The notes beneath the pieces are model-generated. The model was given only the letters and a program-made list of their open reading frames with translations. It was not told where the DNA came from and did not search any database. DNA of 64,000 nt from Ruminococcaceae bacterium UBA6353 (GTDB lineage: Bacteria > Bacillota > Clostridia > Oscillospirales > Acutalibacteraceae), in assembly GCA_002437905.1 (NCBI GenBank), contig DJRT01000017.1, positions 1-64,000 on the forward strand, given 5' to 3'. A program made the position numbers and the translations under genes. Shown here piece after piece: positions 7,831 to 14,991 of this stretch; position 1 is the stretch's first letter, and every line of letters begins with the position of its first letter.

Positions 7831-8601
7831 ATGCCGGGAATTGATCTGGACAAGCCCATACGCTACCTTGCGGCCTCCCTGCGGTTTTTCAAGGAGGGGG
7901 AGCACCATATCTGCCGCCGCTGCCCGGATGATGTGCTGCTGCTGGTGTACGACGGGGTGCTGCGCTTCACGGAGGACGGCGTCCCCTACGAGATCGGCGC
8001 CGGGCAGTACCATATACAGAAGCAAAACTCCCTGCAGACCGGCGAGCGGGCCAGTGATGTGCCGAAATACCTGTATGTGCACTTCCGGGCGGATGCCTGG
8101 ACGGAGGGCGGCAAGGCCCTGCCGCGCAGCGGCACATTCGACCACGCGGCCTTCCTGCCGCTTATGGAGGAGCTGCACCGGCTGGCGCACAGCGACGCCG
8201 CATACATCACGCAGGCCGGGCGGTTCTACGACCTGCTGTCGGCGCTCTACCGGCAAAAGCCGGGCAACGCCCTGGCCGACCGGATGGCCGATTTCATTGC
8301 CGGGCACTGCGATGAGGAAGTGACCCTGGAAATGCTCTGCCGGGAGTTCCATTTCAGCCGGAACCACATTATCCACCTTTTCAAAGAGGCCTTCGGCATG
8401 ACCCCCATCGCCTACGCCCAGCACCGGCGGCTGCAAAAGGCCGAGCTGCTGATCGAAATGACCTCCGAGCCACTGGAAAGTCTCGCGGCGGCGTGCGGAT
8501 TTCACAGCTACTCGCATTTTTACCGTCTGTTTGTGCGCAAGAACCGCCTATCGCCCGAAAAATGGCGCGAGAGCAGGCGTCTGGGCCGCCCCACCGGATA
8601 A
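7831..8601 (+). CDS. AraC-family transcriptional regulator
   Basis: A 256-residue AraC regulator. The N-terminal cupin-like half (VLRFTEDGVPYEIGAGQYHI, PKYLYVHFRADAW) would bind a sugar. The C-terminal 100 residues hold the two helix-turn-helix motifs (VTLEMLCREFHFSRNHIIHL; LESLAAACGFHSYSHFYRLF) followed by the family R-LSPEKWR ending. ATG at 7831 is preceded by AGAGGTG at 6-base spacing; the longer frame from 7762 has no ribosome site and would include the promoter. It is divergently paired with the GH127 gene, its most likely target. Confidence 0.92.
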   Translation: MPGIDLDKPIRYLAASLRFFKEGEHHICRRCPDDVLLLVYDGVLRFTEDGVPYEIGAGQYHIQKQNSLQTGERASDVPKYLYVHFRADAWTEGGKALPRSGTFDHAAFLPLMEELHRLAHSDAAYITQAGRFYDLLSALYRQKPGNALADRMADFIAGHCDEEVTLEMLCREFHFSRNHIIHLFKEAFGMTPIAYAQHRRLQKAELLIEMTSEPLESLAAACGFHSYSHFYRLFVRKNRLSPEKWRESRRLGRPTG

Positions 8602-8612
8602 AAATGCCAAAA

Positions 8613-8677
8613 ACAACAGGCCGACAGCCGGCAGCGGAACGGAGATCCCGCTGCCGGCTGCCGTTTACCTGTTTTTC
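8613..8677 (+). terminator. Intrinsic terminator after the AraC gene
   Basis: Core stem CAGCCGGCAGCGG (8625-8637) with its complement (8648-8660). It is extended imperfectly by ACAGG/CCTGT arms and followed by TTTTT on the plus strand (8672-8677). It begins about 12 bases beyond the AraC stop. Confidence 0.75.
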
Positions 8678-8705
8678 TCCGCCCGTCCGGACGGAGACTA
8701 TACCA

Positions 8706-8729
8706 GCCGGCCGGCAGCTGCCGGCCGGC
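8706..8729. repeat. 24-bp perfect GC-rich palindrome
   Basis: A perfect dyad of 24 bases, half-site GCCGGCCGGCAG, centred at 8717/8718 with no loop. It lies between the terminators of two convergent transcripts. It has no T-tail on either strand, so it is not itself an intrinsic terminator. Confidence 0.7.
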
Positions 8730-8756
8730 GCATAGCCGTATTTCCGCAGCCGGCGG

Positions 8757-8797
8757 AAAAAGGGGCGGCGGCGGGGCGTTACTGCCCTGCCGCCGCC
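8757..8797 (-). terminator. Intrinsic terminator for the peptide/LamG transcript
   Basis: On the minus strand a GC-only stem (8764-8777 with 8784-8797, one bulge) with a 6-base loop is followed by CC and five T (8757-8761). It would end the transcript that carries the 9075-10820 and 8937-9056 genes. The 139 bases between it and the peptide stop hold no ORF that I believe; they contain a CCTGCAGC/GCTGCAGG inverted pair. Confidence 0.87.
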
Positions 8798-8936
8798 TTG
8801 CGTTGCACTATTTGGATGTTCTGCTGCTGCACCGTCCTGCAGCGCCGGCGAACAGGGTGCCGGAGCTGCAGGACAGAGGAGTTGCACCCAGCAGGACAGA
8901 GGAAAAATGCGCTTTTTTCGGATCAGAGAGGAAAAA

Positions 8937-9056
8937 TCAGGCCAATTCGCTCCAATCCTTGCTATCGCCGTCGCCCTCCGTAACACCGGAGAGGGCAATA
9001 TTTTCTGTGGCAAGCTTTAACAGCTCCAGCTCCGGAGCTTCATACCGTTTTTTCAT
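8937..9056 (-). CDS. 39-residue acidic peptide, GDGD-W tail family (copy 1)
   Basis: A small ORF that starts MKKRYEAPELELLKLAT, continues through ENIALSG, and ends with an acidic tail containing EGDGDSKDWSELA. The ATG at 9056 has GAGAGGTG 6 bases upstream, and the gene starts 18 bases after the stop of the secreted LamG protein at 9075, so the two are translationally close. It has no signal peptide and no cysteine. A second gene of the same design sits at 11888-12010 in the same position behind another LamG gene. The N-terminal Y-x-x-P-x-L pattern resembles RiPP leader recognition motifs (for example lasso leaders), but no maturation genes are visible. Function unknown. Confidence 0.78.
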   Translation of the reverse strand: MKKRYEAPELELLKLATENIALSGVTEGDGDSKDWSELA

Positions 9057-9074
9057 ATTCTACACCTCTCCCAA

Positions 9075-10820
9075 TTACGCGTTTGCGATCGTGCTTATGA
9101 TCTCATTGACCGTGAGGGTTCTAGCCACACCGTTCGCCACGGTGCCATCCAGCGTCGTCCAGCAGGGGGTCACCGTGATCTCGGTACCAAAAGCGCTGCT
9201 CGGAATTTTCGTGATGGTGTATGTGTGGAAATATTCCGAAACCTCCGAGAACACCGTAGGATCCTTGGCAACCACGGCACCGTCACTGCGCGCCGTGATG
9301 GTCTTGTACACACTGGTGCTTGCCGGGGTATTGGTATTACCATTGATGGTGATGCGGAAACCAATCTTCTGATAATCCAGGCTATCCACCGTGGTGAGGA
9401 AGCGGAGATCGGTGCTCTCGCTTGCCGCCGTGGTACCCGCCAGCACCTGCGCCTTGACGCTCAGCACATCCTCGGTGACCCACTTGGCATAGGCGCTGCC
9501 GCTGACAGTATCGACTGCCACCGGGGAGGTGCAGTCCTCATCCCTGAACCAGCCGGCAAACACATAACCGTCTTTCTCCGGCGCGGTGTAGGCACCCTCG
9601 GTGCGGTACGCGCTGATGTCCGCCACAGCCTCGGTGAAGACCGGCTCCAGGGTCACACCATCCCACACTTGGATGTCGCTGATAGTGCCGGCCAGACCGC
9701 AGTGGTTACGATATCCCCAAGCCGGCTGCACATCCGTATAGCCCTGCTCACTCAGGGAAAAATTGCTGAACACACGCTTCCCATTGATCCAAACAGTCAG
9801 CTTGTCGCCGCCGATCACCTGCGTAGTGATCGTATACTCTGTATCGTTTGTCAGGGTGTAACCAGTCTTGCCGGAGGCATAAACTGTGCCAGCCCAGGTA
9901 ATCGGACTGGACATGGCCTCATGCCCACCCTCAATGTAGCAATTATCCGAGAGGGTCTGCCAGGCAAAACGGATGAACACTCTGGTTCCATTGAGCATGC
10001 CGGTGCCCACACCAAAAATGTAGAACTGGGCATTGGGCTGGCTGCTAAACTTAATCTTCTGCGAACTATACCAGTTGTTTCCGCTGGCAGCAGCGAGATC
10101 AACGGTCTTGTTCGTGCTCTCAATCGTCTCCCCGCCCGCCAGCGATGCCGGCACCAGGTTCTTATAGTTGCCGATCGTGGGGCACTTCGTCGTTACGCCG
10201 TCCCACACCTGGATGTTGCTGATGGTACCGGCCATGCCGCAGTGGTTACGATAGCCCCAAACAGGCTGCACATTCGTATAGCCAGCATCAGCCAAAGAAA
10301 TTCCTGTAGCAATACGCGTACCGTCAACCCAGAAGCTCAACTTATCGCCATCGATCACCTGCACAGTGATCGTGTAGTCCTGATTGGTATTAAGCTCATA
10401 GCTGACATTACCACTGGTCAGGACATTTTCCCAGCCAGAAAAGGCATTGATATCAGAAGATGCACCAACAATGTAGTAATATTTAGCAAGCGTTTGCCAG
10501 CAAATACGGACCGTTTTTTCCGCACCATTCAAAGTACCCTTCGCCACAGCCATGTTGAAAAACTGAGATGTGGGCAATGTGCTGAAATTAACAGTCTGCG
10601 AAATATACCACGAATTTCCGCTCATCCCATCGAGGGTTTTCAAATCAGCTCCGGCACCAAGCGTAACCTCACCCGCCAGCGATGCCGGCGCCAGGTTCTC
10701 ACAGTTGCCAATCGTGGGCGCTGCCTCACTGTCGGCCGCTGCGGCCGGAAGCAGTGCGCAGGACAGCAGGAATGCCATTGCGAGCATACTGCACAGCACT
10801 TTCTTCAAATTCTTCTTCAT
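9075..10820 (-). CDS. Secreted LamG-repeat protein with InlB-like and VLSVKAQ modules
   Basis: A 581-residue secreted protein of unknown ligand. It has a Sec signal peptide (about residues 1-29, ending ALLPAAAA). Two concanavalin/LamG-like beta-sandwich repeats of about 185 residues follow, each starting PTIGN and ending IQVWDGVT. Next comes an InlB-type repeat (YVFAGWFRDEDCTSPV, about residue 420) and a C-terminal domain of about 130 residues beginning VLSVKAQ, with RFLTTVDSLDYQKIGF and PCWTTLDGT. It has no catalytic domain, so it probably binds a glycan, or tethers others to it, at the surface. ATG at 10820 follows GAAGGAGG. It is expressed from an operator-controlled promoter about 450 bases upstream and is followed by the 39-residue peptide gene. 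Confidence 0.85.
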   Translation of the reverse strand: MKKNLKKVLCSMLAMAFLLSCALLPAAAADSEAAPTIGNCENLAPASLAGEVTLGAGADLKTLDGMSGNSWYISQTVNFSTLPTSQFFNMAVAKGTLNGAEKTVRICWQTLAKYYYIVGASSDINAFSGWENVLTSGNVSYELNTNQDYTITVQVIDGDKLSFWVDGTRIATGISLADAGYTNVQPVWGYRNHCGMAGTISNIQVWDGVTTKCPTIGNYKNLVPASLAGGETIESTNKTVDLAAASGNNWYSSQKIKFSSQPNAQFYIFGVGTGMLNGTRVFIRFAWQTLSDNCYIEGGHEAMSSPITWAGTVYASGKTGYTLTNDTEYTITTQVIGGDKLTVWINGKRVFSNFSLSEQGYTDVQPAWGYRNHCGLAGTISDIQVWDGVTLEPVFTEAVADISAYRTEGAYTAPEKDGYVFAGWFRDEDCTSPVAVDTVSGSAYAKWVTEDVLSVKAQVLAGTTAASESTDLRFLTTVDSLDYQKIGFRITINGNTNTPASTSVYKTITARSDGAVVAKDPTVFSEVSEYFHTYTITKIPSSAFGTEITVTPCWTTLDGTVANGVARTLTVNEIISTIANA

Positions 10821-11249
10821 TGAATCTTTTCCTCCTTCTGTATGTTTCGCTTTATGTTAAATCGATTCAATCGCCTGCAAAATCGATTTAATCCAGGTTT
10901 GAACGGTATTTCTTTCGCCGCATAGTCGGCAGGCACTGCCGGCAATGCTTTCCGGCAAATACTGCCGCAGGCACCGCCGCAGCCGGCGCGACCGTAAAAC
11001 AGGAACACCGCCCGCCGGGGTGGCCGGCCGTGTGCGCCCGGTATCTGTGCCGCGGGCACGGCCGGAACCGCCGCGCCATATAGGCCACCGGTGTGCAAAA
11101 GCGCGAAAAACGCCCGCCGTGTGAATGATTTTCACACAGGCTGCCGGCTCCGCCGGTTATTGCCGATCCGAACAGCCTGCCGCGCCCGCTTCTGACCGAT
11201 TCTGCCAGTCTGCCGGGCACCGCTCCGCCGCTATCCATTGTGGATTTTA
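10821..11249. other. Long untranslated leader region of the 9075-10820 gene
   Basis: About 430 GC-rich bases between the operator-controlled promoter and the ATG at 10820. Open frames here (for example 10888-11238 minus) have no ribosome site and odd composition, and I do not call them. It holds a GTGTGAA/TTCACAC hairpin (near 11119-11137) and, next to the gene, two operator-like sites. Confidence 0.55.
10857..10892. promoter_or_regulatory. Tandem LacI/GalR-like operators in the leader
   Basis: TTAAATCGATTCAA (10857-10870) and AAAATCGATTTAA (10879-10891) match the regulon operator TTAAATCGRTTTAA. Their CG centres are 21 bp apart, two helical turns, and they lie 40-70 bases before the ATG at 10820. 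From the mapped promoter they are far downstream, so they would act as a roadblock or by looping to the 11257 site, unless a second weak promoter exists here. Confidence 0.7.
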
Positions 11250-11304
11250 TTAAATCGTTTTAACTTTCGTTGTCATTATACAACGCTTGAGCCCCGCTTG
11301 TCAA
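11250..11304 (-). promoter_or_regulatory. Promoter plus operator driving the 9075-10820 unit
   Basis: On the minus strand TTGACA (11299-11304), an 18-base spacer and TATAAT (11275-11280), both perfect hexamers. The operator TTAAATCGTTTTAA (11250-11263) covers about +5 to +18 relative to the expected start near 11268, a classic repression position. Confidence 0.85.
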
Positions 11305-11619
11305 CCCATTTTTCTTGAAAATTTTACCTATTTGACAAAAAGGCCGGGGGAAAACCGGGCATTTCCGCCCTTTTCGTGCAGGGAAATGGGATTTTGCGCC
11401 ACTGCCGGCGGCCGGAAATTCGCGTGATTTCAGGCTTTTCCCGGCTCTGCCCGGTGCAGCTGCACATTCGGAGTCACCACGCCGCCCCCCTGCGCAGGCG
11501 TGACGGATTTTTCCATCCGGGAGAACCAAATCATCGGGTCTTGCCCGGATCCCGCCCGGGTAAAACCCGCGCAAAACCCATGCGGCACAGCGATATTTTC
11601 GCGTTTTTCAGGAAAGGGG
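11305..11619. other. Gap between two divergent operator-controlled promoters
   Basis: About 315 bases without a supportable gene. It contains short inverted repeats (for example GGCCGGGGGAAAACCGGGC near 11342 and CCCGGAT/ATCCCGCCCGGG near 11545), but no convincing terminator or ORF with a ribosome site. Confidence 0.4.
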
Positions 11620-11661
11620 TTGACAAAGGCACCGCGGCGCGCTATAATTAAATCGGTTTAA
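11620..11661 (+). promoter_or_regulatory. Consensus promoter with overlapping operator for a small RNA
   Basis: TTGACA (11620-11625), exactly 17 bases, TATAAT (11643-11648), a full-consensus sigma-A promoter. The operator TTAAATCGGTTTAA (11648-11661) overlaps the last base of the -10 box and spans the expected start. No protein gene lies downstream on this strand. Confidence 0.88.
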
Positions 11662-11802
11662 GGCGTGGTGCTGCACCGGCTTGGGGGAGCCGGCTGCGTA
11701 TACCGCCCATGCCGTCAACCACACCGGAGCTGGTCCTTTTTTCCAAACCTTTCTGATCTGAGCCAAAGCCGCAGACGCCTGTCTGCGGCTTTGGCTCTTT
11801 TT
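11655..11802 (+). ncRNA. Candidate regulated small RNA, about 148 nt
   Basis: A plus-strand transcription unit bounded by a consensus promoter with operator and a strong intrinsic terminator. The body folds locally: GGTG-CTG-CACC, CCGGCT with AGCCGG (about 11676-11692), then a single-stranded region with a T6 run before the terminator. I find no ORF with a ribosome site; a 15-codon frame starting ATGCCG (about 11709) lacks one. It runs opposite to all neighbouring genes, and its 3' end faces the 3' end of the 40-residue peptide gene (stop at 11888). No known RNA family is recognised. The co-regulated promoter suggests a role in the glycan locus, perhaps base-pairing with a transcript of the same regulon; that is inference. 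Confidence 0.68.
11760..11802 (+). terminator. Intrinsic terminator of the small RNA
   Basis: A 17-bp perfect stem starting GAGCCAAAGCCGCAGAC (11760-11776), loop GCCT, the complement ending at 11797, then TTTTT (11798-11802). Confidence 0.93.
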
Positions 11803-11887
11803 GCGCGCCTGCACTGTCCGCGGGCACCGCCCCCTGCCGCGCCCATTCGCGCGGCAGAGGGCATTATCGGCCATCCGCACAGCTGCA
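11803..11887. other. 3' region of the large operon
   Basis: A GC-rich inverted repeat (CCCCTGCCGCGC with GCGCGGCAGAGGG, about 11830-11858) follows the last gene of the large minus-strand cluster. There is no T-run on the minus strand, so termination there may be factor-dependent, or the hairpin may protect the 3' end. Confidence 0.45.
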
Positions 11888-12010
11888 TCAGCTGTTCCAG
11901 TCGCTCCAGCTGCCGGTATCGCCGTCGCCGGTCTCAGCACCGGACAGGGCAATAGCGTCCGTAGCCAGCCTGAGCATTTCCAGCGCCGGGGGATCATACT
12001 GTTTTTTCAT
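11888..12010 (-). CDS. 40-residue acidic peptide, GDGD-W tail family (copy 2)
   Basis: This small ORF begins MKKQYDPPALEMLRLAT, passes through DAIALSG, and ends in ETGDGDTGSWSDWNS. The ATG at 12010 has GAGAGGG 8 bases upstream and lies 23 bases after the stop of the LamG-deacetylase gene at 12034. Layout and N-terminal half match the peptide at 8937-9056. The last 48 bases are the same as the last 48 bases of the 2464-residue GH13 gene except for one (Asn versus Asp), so the tail also exists as an enzyme C-terminus. It has no signal peptide and no Cys. It could be a RiPP-type precursor, an assembly or tethering tag, or an exported peptide; the sequence does not decide. Confidence 0.8.
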   Translation of the reverse strand: MKKQYDPPALEMLRLATDAIALSGAETGDGDTGSWSDWNS

Positions 12011-12033
12011 GTTTCTATCCCTCTCTCCGTCTA

Positions 12034-14964
12034 TTACCGGTACCGCTGCATATTTTCGGCCACATCCTCATCCGTTTTTGCCAGGTAGGCATCGCGGATG
12101 GAGTAATTATCCGGCAGATCGGTGGCCCCCTTGGCCTCCAAAATCTCCGAAACGGTGACGCAGGCATAGCCCCGCCGCTCAAGCACCGGCAGGATGACCC
12201 GCTTCAACGCTTCAAGAGTATTTGGCGCCTCGTGCATGCAGTATATGGCGCCGTCATAGACCGAATCCAGCACCTTATTGGCAATATCGCTGACGGGGGT
12301 GATATTTTCAAAGCCGCCGCCATCGCAGATATCGTAGCGCACCGAGCCAACCCACACATAGCCGAAATCCTTCGCCGCCTCGTAGACGCTGTCGTTGTCG
12401 ATCATGGTAGGCAAACGCGCACAGGTGATCTTCGCCTTTCCGTCGCTCGCTTTATTGATCGCGTCCGCCGTCGCCTGCAGCTCATTTTGAATCTCTTCTG
12501 CCGTCAGAGTGTCGAAGTTTGTATGGGAGAAGGAGTGATTAGCATACTCCATCCCCGCTGCAAGTCCGTCTGCCAGCAGCTGCGGCTGCCCGTTGACGCG
12601 TCCGCCGAGGACAAAGAAGGTAGAACGCCAATTATACTGCTGCATCAGCTTAAGGTATTCCGGGAATATGCTTTCCTTCGGTCCGTCGTCAAATGTCAGC
12701 GCCACCAGCTTTTTGCCGCCGTATACGCCACTGATCACCGTAAAGGCCCTTTCGGGACCGTGAACAACAGTGCCATCCGCCGTTTTCCAAAAAGCGGACA
12801 CACGGATATCCGTACGGAAGGCAGTTTTCGGAATATTGGTAATATTGAATGCGTGGAAATACTGCGAAACTGCCGAAAACACCGTGGGATCCTGCGCAAC
12901 AGTCTGGCCGTCCTTGCGCGCTTTAATGGTCTTGTACACACTGGTACCCGGCAGGTTTTGGGTTTTGCCGTTGATGGTGATATCAAAGCCGACCTGCTGA
13001 TACACCAGGCTATCCACCGTGGTGATAAAGCGGTAATCGGTGTTTTCGCTGGCAGCGGCCGTCCCATCCAAAAGCTGCGCCTTGACGCTCAGCACATCCT
13101 CTGTGACATACCGGGCGTACACATTGGCCGTCTCGACGGTTATCGGCCTGGTGCAGGCCTCATCCGTAAACCAGCCGGCAAACACATAGCCGTTTTCGGC
13201 CGGTGCAGTATAGTCCCCCGAACGATAGGGCGTAACATCCGCAAACCTTTTCACAAGAACATCCTGCTTTTTGGGGTTGCGCGTCTCGCCGTCCCAGAAT
13301 TGAATGTCGCGAATCGTTGCGCCTATCAGGCCGTAACCGCGATAGCCCCAGGCCGGCCGCAGATCCGTAAAGCCGGCTGATTTCAGAGAATAGCCGCTGA
13401 GCATGAGCTTTCCATCGATCCAATAGCTCAGCTCATCGCCGTTGATCACCCGCACCGTGACGGTATAGTCCCTGTTCAATTCAAAGGTCTCGCCAAAATT
13501 CCCCCATACCAGTACGCTGGCAAAGGCGGTGATGCTCGCCGTACCCGTAGCCAGGCGGCACTCCTTTCCGCCAGGCAACAGCTGCACACGGACGGTTTTC
13601 TCCGTTTTTTCGATCTCACCGGTAACACCAATGGCGATATCCAGCGTATCCTTGCCGGTGCTGGAAGCAAAATTCACCGTTTGCGAAACATACCAGGTAT
13701 TTCCGGTTATCCCGCTGACCTCAGTCGTGCGCCAGATTTTGGAGTAATCCGTAATTGCCACCTCACCGGACAGCGCATCCGGTGCCAGATTGGTAAAGTC
13801 ACCAATGGTGGGACATTTTACGGTCGTACCGTCCCACACCTGAATATCGCTGATGGTGCCGGCGATGCCATAGCCACGGTAGCCCCAGGCGGGCTGGAGA
13901 TCGGTGCAGCCGCTCTGCGCCAGCGAGATCATGCTGCCGATGCAGTGACCGTCGATCCAAAAACGCAATTCATCATTGTTAATAATCTGCACGGTCAACA
14001 CATAATCCCGATTTGCCTCAAAGGTGCCGTCGATATTTCCGTGACCCCATTGGTTGGTCCAGACGAATTCCGACATGACAGCGGACCGGCCGGCGACATA
14101 CCACTCGCTTCCTCCGGCCAGCAGCTGCACACGCACAGTCACCTTTTCCCCATTGACCGTGCCGGTCGCAACTGCGATATCGAGGAAGTTGACACTCGTC
14201 GAGGAAAAATTGATTGTTTGCGAAATATTCCAGGTATTCCCGCTCACCTTGTTCAGCTCTACAAGATCGTTACTGTTGTGGAAGGTCACGCCGTCGGCAA
14301 ACTTCTCCGGCACCAGATTATCATAACTGCCGATCGTCGGGCAGGAAGCAACCGTGCCATCCCAAACCTGTATGTTGCTGATGGTGCCGGCGATGCCATA
14401 GCCGCGGTAGCCCCAGGCAGGCTGGAGATCGGTGCAGCCGCTCTGCGCCAACGAGATCATGCTGCCGATGCAGTGACCGTCGATCCAAAAACGCAGTTCA
14501 TCATTATTGATGATCTGCACGGTCAACACATAATCCCGATTTGCCTCAAAAGTGCTGTCGATGTTTCCATGACCCCATTGATTAGTCCAGACGAATTCCG
14601 ACATAACAGCGGACCGGCCGGCAACATACCACTCGCTTCCTCCGGCCAGCAGCTGCACACGCACAGTCACCTTTTCCTCATTGACCGTGCCGGTCGCAAC
14701 TGCGATATCGAGGAATTGCACCTTCGCCTCAGAAAAATTGATCGTCTGCGAGATAGTCCAGGTGCTTCCGCTTACCTTGGTCAGCTCCACAAGATCGCTG
14801 CTATTATGAAAGGTCACACCCTCGGCAAATTTATCCGGCACCAGGTTTTCATAGTTACCAATGGTGGGCATTCTCGCTTCCGCTGCTGCCGGAGCAAAAA
14901 TGCCCGGTAGCAACAGCGCAATTGCCAATATAATGCACTGTACCCTGATCAGGTTTCTCTTCAT
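12034..14964 (-). CDS. Secreted LamG-triplet protein with C-terminal NodB polysaccharide deacetylase
   Basis: About 976 residues. A signal peptide (ending FAPAAAEA) is followed by three LamG-like repeats (each PTIG..NL to IQVWDG or IQFWDG); the first two are nearly identical. Then come an InlB-like repeat (YVFAGWFTDEACTRPI), the VLSVKAQ domain (about residues 630-745), and from about residue 750 a NodB deacetylase with the TFDDGP motif, metal-site HSFSH and a CARLP segment. It would remove acetyl groups from a polysaccharide, with the LamG repeats holding the enzyme on its target. ATG at 14964 is preferred (AGGGAG at 9 bases); an in-frame ATG at 14973 abuts that site. The catalytic part is a close paralogue of the lipoprotein just upstream, and the 40-residue peptide gene follows. 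Confidence 0.87.
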   Translation of the reverse strand: MKRNLIRVQCIILAIALLLPGIFAPAAAEARMPTIGNYENLVPDKFAEGVTFHNSSDLVELTKVSGSTWTISQTINFSEAKVQFLDIAVATGTVNEEKVTVRVQLLAGGSEWYVAGRSAVMSEFVWTNQWGHGNIDSTFEANRDYVLTVQIINNDELRFWIDGHCIGSMISLAQSGCTDLQPAWGYRGYGIAGTISNIQVWDGTVASCPTIGSYDNLVPEKFADGVTFHNSNDLVELNKVSGNTWNISQTINFSSTSVNFLDIAVATGTVNGEKVTVRVQLLAGGSEWYVAGRSAVMSEFVWTNQWGHGNIDGTFEANRDYVLTVQIINNDELRFWIDGHCIGSMISLAQSGCTDLQPAWGYRGYGIAGTISDIQVWDGTTVKCPTIGDFTNLAPDALSGEVAITDYSKIWRTTEVSGITGNTWYVSQTVNFASSTGKDTLDIAIGVTGEIEKTEKTVRVQLLPGGKECRLATGTASITAFASVLVWGNFGETFELNRDYTVTVRVINGDELSYWIDGKLMLSGYSLKSAGFTDLRPAWGYRGYGLIGATIRDIQFWDGETRNPKKQDVLVKRFADVTPYRSGDYTAPAENGYVFAGWFTDEACTRPITVETANVYARYVTEDVLSVKAQLLDGTAAASENTDYRFITTVDSLVYQQVGFDITINGKTQNLPGTSVYKTIKARKDGQTVAQDPTVFSAVSQYFHAFNITNIPKTAFRTDIRVSAFWKTADGTVVHGPERAFTVISGVYGGKKLVALTFDDGPKESIFPEYLKLMQQYNWRSTFFVLGGRVNGQPQLLADGLAAGMEYANHSFSHTNFDTLTAEEIQNELQATADAINKASDGKAKITCARLPTMIDNDSVYEAAKDFGYVWVGSVRYDICDGGGFENITPVSDIANKVLDSVYDGAIYCMHEAPNTLEALKRVILPVLERRGYACVTVSEILEAKGATDLPDNYSIRDAYLAKTDEDVAENMQRYR
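13831..14886 (-). repeat. Tandem 528-bp direct repeat encoding two LamG units
   Basis: Two adjacent copies, 13831-14358 and 14359-14886, with an exact 528-bp period (176 codons). Most bases are identical, including long stretches around the SLAQSGCTDLQPAWGYRGYG coding part. It is an internal duplication within the 12034-14964 gene, recent enough to keep synonymous sites alike. Confidence 0.85.
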
Positions 14965-14991
14965 TGAATTCATCTCCCTGTAAAGCCATGC

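Noticed and set aside
10888..11238. Minus-strand 116-codon frame in the leader of the 9075 gene
   Set aside because: No ribosome site, Arg/Gly/Cys-rich random-looking product, and several alternative frames are equally open in this GC-rich stretch.
11665..11955. Plus-strand 96-codon frame over the small-RNA region
   Set aside because: It reads through a strong terminator, starts at a GTG without a ribosome site, and its product is basic and low-complexity.
8937..12010. A complete lasso or other RiPP gene cluster
   Set aside because: Only the leader-like motif is present; no protease, cyclase, RRE or exporter of a known RiPP class can be seen in the window.
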